A stretch of DNA of 64,000 nt from Marthasterias glacialis (lineage: Eukaryota > Echinodermata > Asteroidea > Forcipulatida > Asteriidae): positions 6,481,352-6,545,351 of the forward strand of contig OU452240.1 of the NCBI GenBank assembly GCA_911728455.2. The letters are read 5' to 3'. A program made the translations under genes and the position numbers. Under the pieces are notes generated by a model, which saw nothing but the letters and a program-made list of their open reading frames with translations, did no database searches and was not told the DNA's origin. Shown piece after piece: positions 56,405 through 64,000 of this stretch; the stretch's first letter is position 1, and each line of letters starts with the position of its first letter.

Positions 56405-57051
56405 AAGTCACCACTTTCTTTGCTGTTCCGACTAGTGCGAATGTCAAGACATAAAACTTTGCAGAAATGTTAAGGACACCAAATACATTTAGAAAATTGG
56501 AAAAACAAAAAAACTGTAAAAGAAAATATTTTTGACGGATTCGCCGGTTCGTGAAAACGGCGACGATATGATCCCAGAATAGGGCAGAGGGCGCCCTCCG
56601 TTTGACAATGAAAAATGGTTGATAATTGTATACAGTATTGTTTTTGTACAGAGTGAATCCAACTCGGCTACTGTGGTAAACTTTCTTTCCTCATGTCTTG
56701 CAGGGTATATCCGTAATAACGGATTGTGTATCCGTAATAACGTTTTTGAAATTTATTTGTTGTTTGCGCTAATGTTACACTTGGCTTTCGTACGAATGCG
56801 ATCGATTTAAAAATAAAAGTGCACGCTGTTTCAATTTAATTTGTGTACATCCATGTACAAAACAAAGCAGCCATAAGCAAGCGATATTTTTTAATAATTT
56901 GACCAATCTAAAGCCAGCCAATCCCGACCTTTTAATATTTATTTACACAAAAACTACACAAACAATAACACCTTTGTATAATTGATGATTTAAAAAGGAG
57001 AAATTCGCAAGCTTTTGGGTCATTTGAAAGGAAGTAAAATCGTTTACTTAC

Positions 57052-57290
57052 CTGCTCTTTCGTACGTAGTCGTTGCACTTTTTCAGATTGTGACAATTAG
57101 CTAACTAACAGTAACAGCGCAAGCGCGGCTTGTGTACAACCAGCGCACGCATCCAAACTTCCCTCGTGACTTGCCTAGTAGTCAGTGCTGCTTGAACGTC
57201 GATTGTTGTTATTTCCAATTACGTTTACAGGAACCAGACATAAAGGCCACTCCCTGAATGCGCACGCACCTTACATCTATTAATGCTGCA
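57052..57290 (-). promoter_or_regulatory. SR-B promoter and non-coding first exon
   Basis: A strong minus-strand 5' splice site, CAG|GTAAGT, ends an exon at 57052. The 200 bp upstream matches the SR-A counterpart in patches (ATCCAAACTTCCCTCGTGAC, TTTACAGGAACCAGAC, AGGCCACTCCCTGAATGCG). Downstream, the shared stretch TTTAAAAAGGAGAAATTCGC / AAGCTTTTGGGT also aligns with A. The donor differs in strength from A (GTGAGT there). Confidence 0.5.
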
Positions 57291-57909
57291 CCAAAGAACA
57301 CATTGGACTTCATGGCAAGACAAATGACTTGCGCATGAAAATAATTTTTTAGGCAAAGCTTGTTTGAAAACTGTGTGCCGAGTAGAACACCAACATTGAT
57401 AACTTCCAAATTTGATTAATTCATGATCCTTTCTTAGTACGGTTAAGAAAAAAATAAAAATAAATAAATCAAGTAATTGGTATAAACTTCACCCTCGCCC
57501 ACTTGCTCCATATCCACACCCTCCCCCTCCTTTTTATACCGTCTTTAATACACGTGATTCGTCCAAATTGTCTCATCCTTCATATCGTGGTTTTTTTTCA
57601 CCCAATTTTTATTACGTTACTTTAGGAAGCGCCAGATAGTAAGTTTGGTAGACTTTAAAAATGGTAACCAGTTCAGAAGACGTCAGAAGCTACTATTACT
57701 AAATATTTTTTTAGAGCCTTTTTAAATTTGGCGCGAGGACAGTGAAGTACATGACTTGTACTTTAAAGACACCAAATGAAAATCAATGCAACAAAAGATT
57801 CTTTCCTTTCTTTCACTACTCCAATTATATTCCTTTAATTAAAATCACTCACTAACAATCAACAATAACAAAAAGGTCAAGAACAAATTATATTTTTGAT
57901 GATCTGGCA

Positions 57910-60020
57910 AATCAGTTACTGTTCTGCAAAGTAAATTTTGTGTATGTCAGAACTAGATAAGAAAAGGAAAAGGTAATAATAAAAACAATATATTAAAAAA
58001 AAGTACAGTGATGATCCAGGGTAATGCCAAAATTCATGTTTTTCAGATCCAATGATGGTTAAAGAAATGGGACTTTTCAAAAAAGAAAATAGTGGATTCT
58101 TATATAGCACTTAAATCTGTCACTTAGTGATGCTCCAACACTAATACCCCTGATCGATGGGCCATTTATTTCATTCCTCAAACCATCTCAGCTCCCATAT
58201 TATGTGAGTAAACGAATAGCAAGTGCTGCATGCCAAGATGTTGTGCACCAAGCTAAATTGATCACATGAACCATTGCCCTCACATGTACCCAGTTTACAC
58301 CTGGTTGAAGAGAATTAATTATGGTGAAGTGTCTTGTTCATGGACACAATTTTCATGACCGAGATTCGAACCAACACCCTGATCACTTAGTCACCAGAAC
58401 TAAACCGCTCGGCCACACAAGCTGTAACAGATGGGCCAAAACAATGTTACCATATTGTCCAGGACTAGATAATAACTTGTGAAATAAAATTACTTTTCCA
58501 AAATCATTTTATTATAATTGAGCTACCAAAAATACACTTGAAGAATACATGTGTGTTTACAAAGTACAAAAGAGAGACTTTTGAGTCATTGGTGGCAGCA
58601 GACAACAGCTCTGGGCGTGCCTGCACATGCTCAGTACTGCGTGCGTAGTTCTGAGTGTATGTACTACTGGTGAGAACTGTGAAAAAGGAGCATCCAAAAG
58701 TCTCCCATTGTTGAAAATCACATGAGAGCTTGTTAAAATGAGTTTTATTGTGTTAAGCTAAAAAGGGTTGTTTACCGTCGCAATTGTTTCCTATAAATTT
58801 ATAAAACTGATCATAGTTGATCTTTATAAGCAAAAAGACAGATTGGTAATAAAAAACCAACTATTAGTCTTTAACTAACTTGGTATTAAAGGTCAAGGTG
58901 ATGTGGTGACCGCTAAGCCAAACAAACTATTTATCTGTGAACCTTTTGGGCAAAAGTGAACCATCAATAACACGAACAACATCACAAAATTAAGAATTGG
59001 AAATATGTCGGTTGTACAAGTAGTTGGTTCAAATCATGTGTGGTTTGTAACGGCATAAATGCTTTTAAATAAACTATGTTATTTGATACCAGTCAAACGT
59101 ATTTCAACACTTACCAAGACAATAAAATTACAAACAAACCTAAATGACGAAGCTTTACCAGCTAGTGATACTTTATATACATGTGTGGCATATGTTGCGA
59201 TGGATGAAAATGATGTTCTATGTCGGTCATGATAAATTCTCAATAAACTCATCTTAACCGAGTACAGTACAGGCCAAGAAATGTATCTTTAAGAGGGCAA
59301 GGCTATTTCCATTTTTGCAAATGACACTTCCATTGGAAAATCTTAAAACAAGGCCAAGATGGGGCACCGAGGCCAAGACCAGGGCGACAGAGGCCAAAGC
59401 TTCCGCGTTAGTCCAGGCCAGCCAGTATCTTTGTGCTTTGTAAAAACAGACATGTCCCTCGCTGGACAGGCAGTACTCAAGTGTTCTCACTCATCACAAC
59501 AAGTATCATTTTTAAAAACAGAAAACACAACTTTTCCCACTTATTTACAAAAAATCATGATTGAAATGCTCTGAGGGGGAAAATAATCCATGGCAATCAC
59601 AATTTCTTTTTTTTTTATAATGAAAGCGATGAACAATCTTGAATATGGTTTAAAAATATCAAACTATTAAAAAAGAAAAAGAAACAAAAAGAATTTGACT
59701 AAGTTTAGTTTTTGTAACTGTTCAAATTCAAAAACTTATGGCTGACATATTAAAGAAACTATGCGGCTTTAAAACTAGAGATAGTAAATTATCCGGATAA
59801 ATCCTGCTGCAGGAACTTTCAACCATAAGAAATCTCCAGTTATAAGGAGACGTTAGTTATTATGGTAAAGTTTTACTGTATCACTTCTTTGCCGTAAATG
59901 AAAACAGTGAGCTAATCCACTTGTACCTTTTGAGGGGCATTGACAGAGGTTATCTTGTTATATACACAGGTATTGTACTGCGCTGATTAAAAAACACAAG
60001 GTCATGACCTATGACCCAAG
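57910..60020. other. Intergenic between SR-B and SR-C, no gene recognised
   Basis: It holds the SINE at 58311-58425 and, at 59270-59420, a GAGGCCAAGACCAGGGC-type repeat related to 43690-43910. AT-rich filler elsewhere. No exon seen. Confidence 0.45.
58311..58425 (-). mobile_element. SINE with Ser/Leu-type tRNA head
   Basis: On the minus strand, GTGTGGCCGAGCGGTTTAG (A box) and TTGGTTCGAATCTCGG (B box) give a clear pol III promoter with the long variable-arm spacing of class II tRNAs. The body GTGTCCATGAACAAGACAC then TTCACC links it to the SINEs at 31529, 31930 and 41560; it shows the least degraded head of that family in the window. Confidence 0.7.
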
Positions 60021-60023
60021 CCT

Positions 60024-63000
60024 CTAATCACGGTCAGATGAACTCCTGCTTCGGTGGTGATGATGGCTGTGAGCTCGTGGAGAATATGATCGACTGTAAA
60101 GGAAAAACAAATGAAAAATTCAGTATTGTTAGTCTCATCAGAAAAAAAAATTAGGGGTTTGGGTTGTCTTCCACCGATACGACGAGCCACCGTAGCTTAT
60201 TCTGTTGGTAAGTCTAGTCATTATGTCACACATGTGTGCATCTGCTACATGGCCAAAGTTTTTGCTAGTTCTTATTCCAAAGCTGTCATACGCTACTATG
60301 TTATTTTACCGAAAAAAAACCCCCACTTATTCCTTCATTCAAACCGATATCTCTGATAAGACCTTGAGTCTTTGCAAGACACATGAAAGACAAGTTCAGA
60401 AGTTATGTTGTTCTTACATAAATCACCAAAAGTTCAATGCTTTGGCAAATGATGGAGCCAATTTGTGTGAAGTGGGCACAGGTCTTACAGTGGAATTACG
60501 TGACACTTACCAACAGGAAAAGCAAGACGTTCACGCATCATGACAACTTTATCCGCCTTGTTTAAATATTGCATACTCTACAATGATACCATGGTAGTAT
60601 CTTTGGAGGTTTATAAGTAAGGTGGTCGTGCTTCGCAGCTCGCTTGTAACCTATGGTGGCTAGGCGAATCGGTTGTTTTTCCCTGCTGTAACAGTTTTAC
60701 TAAAGCAGAAACAGGCTACCAGCCAAAATTCCATACCATTCATATAATTACTGGTACTTTGTAAGTTTTGTCTTTGCACAGCATTTTTTCTACTTGAGCA
60801 GTTTTATGAAGTTCAAGAACCAATTACAGTTCTACATCTTTCAAGATAAATTGACATCAAGGATTTGCTGAAAAATCTTGACAAAGACATTCATCATCTT
60901 GTTCATGTTGCATATACACAAAACCCTTGCTACCAGACTAGTAGAAAGTAATCACTAGTTGTTCTGGCACAACATCATTCCTATACTCTCCAACAAACTG
61001 GATATTTAGAAAATTACCTCTTAGATCGGCTTCGGGACTTGCTGTGATCATATCTTCCTCGGGAGTAACTACGATCTCTGGAGCGGGACCTGGGGAGAAA
61101 ATAAGAATAGGGTCTATGATTAAATATTTTCAAATGCAAAAGGAGATGTATTTTGCTTATACATAAACTTGGAATATTTTTATTGTCTTTTTAGTTATTT
61201 GTCTAACTTTGATTTTCTGACTATAAACAACAGCAAGTTCAGTAAGTGTATTATCAAATGATTTTTTTTAACAGAAATTCTCTTGACTGTAATCTTAATT
61301 TTGATTGGTGCTTTTCGACCTTAACCAGAAACACAAACTTACATTTACCAGTTATTAATTTAACACAAAACAAACTCGTAAAAAAAAAAATAAGTTAATA
61401 ACTTTGGTTATTTGAGACTTATTTATAACGTATCGATTTCAATGGAAAGTTAATTCCTTTTTCTTCACATCGAGACCACATTTGTAACAATAATTTGTTG
61501 GAGGGCTCAGCAACTCTACTGTGAATGCGAGAGTGTCTCAACCAAATCTGCCATTATTTGGCTCAACGGAATAACTAAGTCTGTCAGTAACACCTCTCTA
61601 TCAATGAAACAGAATAAACAAGACATATTGCCAATTTAACCAAGACAATATTTTAAACAAACTTTTTTGGACGAGTTCATTAAGAACTTTGTTAAGTTAA
61701 GCAGTCTCTGGTGTACTTCTTTTGAGAAATCGTCTACTTTAACAAAAGTTAAACAAAACACACTGCTAAATCTGGGAGAGAACAGATCATTAAACACGGC
61801 TGCAACCTAACATCACAACAGTTTGATAAAAAATACAAGAAAACAAACGGTACCACAACCTCGTAACAGTTGACCTTAGATCGGAGAGCTCAATTGGGCG
61901 TTAACGCCGAAACCCTCAAGACTCTGTAGCTTCGCACAATTTTGAGAAAAAAAATTGCATCGATGAGGTGTGCCGATCGCCAAGGGGGGCAGGTTGGCCT
62001 TTTAATGCTGACATGAAAGAGTTGAACTGGTGCCACCTCATGTTGCTTTCAACCATATTTTAGATCTTTTTGCAGAGCTGAGGAGACGTTATCTTTAAGC
62101 CGATTTCTTATCTAGAATATTTATATGAGGAGCGCTCTTTAGGACGTGCCGATTTTAGAGTGCAGTGCTGAATATGGTCGACTGACTGTGTGTGTGTGTG
62201 GGTTGACTGACAGACTCAAAGGGCCACAAGCCGATCTGACTGACGTTTAGGCAGATCACATTTGCTACACGTGATGATTATGTGTTGATCTTAAGCCGAT
62301 CACATGGGGTCACACGTGACGATCACGTCGTTCAAATGCCATGTTAATGGTGATTGGGGACAGCCTGTAAAAAGGGGGTCGAGTGTAAATACAAAATAAT
62401 CAAAGTGGTTCACATAATCTTGAAATCTGACATCGTTACTCCTAGATGCTTACCCATTGTCTCCATTCGAATAAATTGGTTTTGAAGTATTACATTTCTT
62501 CCACAGATAAGATGTGTTTTTCATCTTTCGATAATTGTTCATCCTTTTAGTTGGTCATCCCATAATTCATCTTTTATCTACTTAGCATTAACAGAATTTT
62601 TTTATACTTACTCACTGGGGTATAGAATGCTTTTAGTTTGGTTTGCTAATAGAAAACAGAATATTTTCCCAGAAACTTACCGTCATTTCAGAAAGAGCAC
62701 CTATAGAGGAATACTAGTTGAATTTAGAAAAAAATAAAAATCCCCAATTTTAGAACTGACAGAAAAGCTTTCGTGCAAGATTGGTCTGATAGTACTTTTT
62801 GCCTTGTTGCTTTCTTATAGGAATGTTTGTACAGTATTTAGTAAATTCAAAATGTTATTCATTTTCATTTTTTTCAAGTAATAAGAATCAAGTTTCAGTT
62901 AGAGTTGTCAACTTTTTCACGAAGAATAAGTAACATTTCTACTTCTGAATCCATTATCCTTCACTGCATGTAAAATAGCCACATTTTGTGATGTCTGTAT

Positions 63001-63509
63001 TTCAAGATTCAAAACAGACAGTCGAAGTGAAAATGTCAAGTATCTCCACTAGCCCCTAGGTCCTGTAGCTCAGAATTTTGCTTTTCAACCATCAAAGATT
63101 TATTCCTTTTTCGGATTTTTACCAAACTTTTAGAAGATGGTTTGAAAAACATTATATACTGCAGGACTAGTTCATCAGGTTACTGCAGTCCTAAGTGTCG
63201 ATTTGTAATAAAGAGCAATCTTTGAACAACTGATTTTTCTAAAATTATTATTTTACATCTTTACGGTCCTACCTTGATCTACGACTGTATCCTCGCCGAC
63301 TATCCCTGTATCCACCACCACCTCCTCCACCTCCGTAACGACCACCGCCTCCCCTTGCAGTCCGGCAGTCGCGGGCAAAGTGCCCTCGCTCACCGCAAGA
63401 GTAACATTTGTCATCAGAGCTTGCCATGCGTGGCTGTCTTCCACCTCGGCCACGGCTACGTTTCTCACCAGAGGACATTTCTACCTGCGCCCGATGTCCG
63501 CAAATGTAT
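60024..63509 (-). CDS. SRSF7: SR splicing factor, SRSF7/9G8 type, paralogue C (5' end off the window)
   Basis: Three coding exons on the minus strand: 63509-63273, 61089-61018 and 60093-60024, with GT/AG borders and matching phases; the RRM exon must lie to the right of 64000. The first visible exon starts in mid-domain with YICGHRAQVEMSSGEKRSRG, which completes an RRM, followed by the zinc knuckle CYSCGERGHFARDC and a Gly/Arg linker ending RDSRRGYSRRSR. The second adds SRSRDRSYSRGRYDHSKSRS and the third ends HHHHRSRSSSDRD. The RS region is shorter than in A and B, and the protein is clearly diverged from both, so this duplication is older. Exon phases are the same in all three genes. Confidence 0.88.
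61880..62364 (-). other. Possible poison exon of SR-C (acceptor clear, donor uncertain)
   Basis: In the equivalent intron, acceptor CCCCCTTTTTACAG|GCTG (exon side begins at 62364) resembles A and B, as does the upstream word TACACTCGACC versus TACACTCAAAC. Joined to exon 2 in phase, it reads 18 codons (LSPITINMAFERRDRHV) and then TGA. The downstream donor is not obvious; AAG|GTCAAC at about 61873 is one option. The body has diverged strongly. Confidence 0.35.
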
Positions 63510-64000
63510 CTGTGAAATGAATCGAGGTAAGAGATCTTCAACTGTTACCTCACTACAACAATATCATGAAAAGCACGGCTTTGTGTTGATGTTTTTTATA
63601 AACCTCACACATTTAGGGTGTGTTTCAAAAGTCTGAACAGTGGGAACCATTTGGTTAAGTACTCCGGCGCGTGTACGTGGACCCAGCTGTTGGACCGATG
63701 AAAAGTTCCATCGGATTGTTAACATTGCTACTGCACGTATTCACTAGCGTTGGATAGTTTTTGAAGTTCGACACAATGTTGTGGTCCACTGGACTGTGGG
63801 CACATGCCCATGGGAATGTTCTTTCACGCCTACAACGTGTCGGATTTTTGATGCTCCCAACTCCTTATAAATACACATTTAGACATTCAATTCTCTGGGC
63901 TACCTAAAAAACCACTTGTTTATTTAAGAAGCAATTTTGACTAGCCCACAGTACTTTTTAGTTTTTGCAAGTCGGGCTAGTGAATCAATTCAGTTTTTTA
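63510..64000. other. SR-C upstream intron; no exon seen
   Basis: No RRM-coding sequence is found. From 63893 a fragment of the GGGCTAGTAAA repeat family (CTGGGCTACCTAAAAAACC, TGACTAGCCCACAGTAC) runs to the edge. Confidence 0.5.

Larger units (their letters stand above)
49540..57905. repeat. Segmental duplication unit B (SR-B)
   Basis: This is collinear with unit A at about 39540-48500. Differences are mostly insertions: elements at 51823, 53461, 53863 and the foldback at 55683 are present here only, while the SINE and MITEs at 41560-44432 and 46198 are only in unit A. Confidence 0.8.

Overview
This window is animal nuclear DNA: coding exons are short, obey GT/AG splice rules, and sit in AT-rich introns full of short inverted-repeat transposons, tRNA-derived SINEs and microsatellites. 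The gene content and the style of repeats suggest a marine invertebrate deuterostome, most likely an echinoderm. That is an impression, because no sequence search could be run.

Five protein-coding genes can be assembled. RPS13, the 40S ribosomal protein uS15, lies on the minus strand (8915-18768, six coding exons, 151 aa). Glycogen synthase lies on the plus strand (19279-30128, fourteen coding exons, 702 aa). The two are head to head with about 510 bp between their start codons, so they share a promoter region. Three SRSF7/9G8-type splicing factors (RRM, CCHC zinc knuckle, RS tail) follow as a tandem minus-strand cluster: SR-A (39754-45889, 224 aa), SR-B (49731-55476, 221 aa) and SR-C (60024 to beyond the right end; its RRM exon is off the window). 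SR-A and SR-B belong to duplicated units of roughly 8-9 kb that also share non-coding 5' exons, introns and 3' flanks.

The most interesting signal is in the large intron of each SR gene, between the zinc-knuckle exon and the RS exon. SR-A and SR-B share a nearly identical block of about 430-440 bp bounded by a good 3' splice site and a 5' splice site, and it reads into an in-frame stop 15 codons after the acceptor. SR-C keeps the acceptor and an in-frame stop but has otherwise diverged. This is the expected layout of an autoregulatory poison exon coupled to nonsense-mediated decay, as known for vertebrate SR genes.

Region by region: 1-8.9 kb is intergenic, with a minisatellite, large (AAAC)n and (ACA)n microsatellites, MITEs and a possible first exon of a leftward gene. 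8.9-18.8 kb is RPS13, whose introns hold a 947-bp transposon with a 6-bp target-site duplication, two tRNA-Lys-derived SINE heads and several MITEs. 18.8-19.3 kb is the shared promoter. 19.3-30.1 kb is glycogen synthase, with 61-bp and 80-bp tandem repeats in its introns. 30.1-39.7 kb is a convergent intergenic region packed with MITEs and SINEs, some nested. 39.7-64 kb is the SR cluster, including a 722-bp foldback element in the 5' intron of SR-B.
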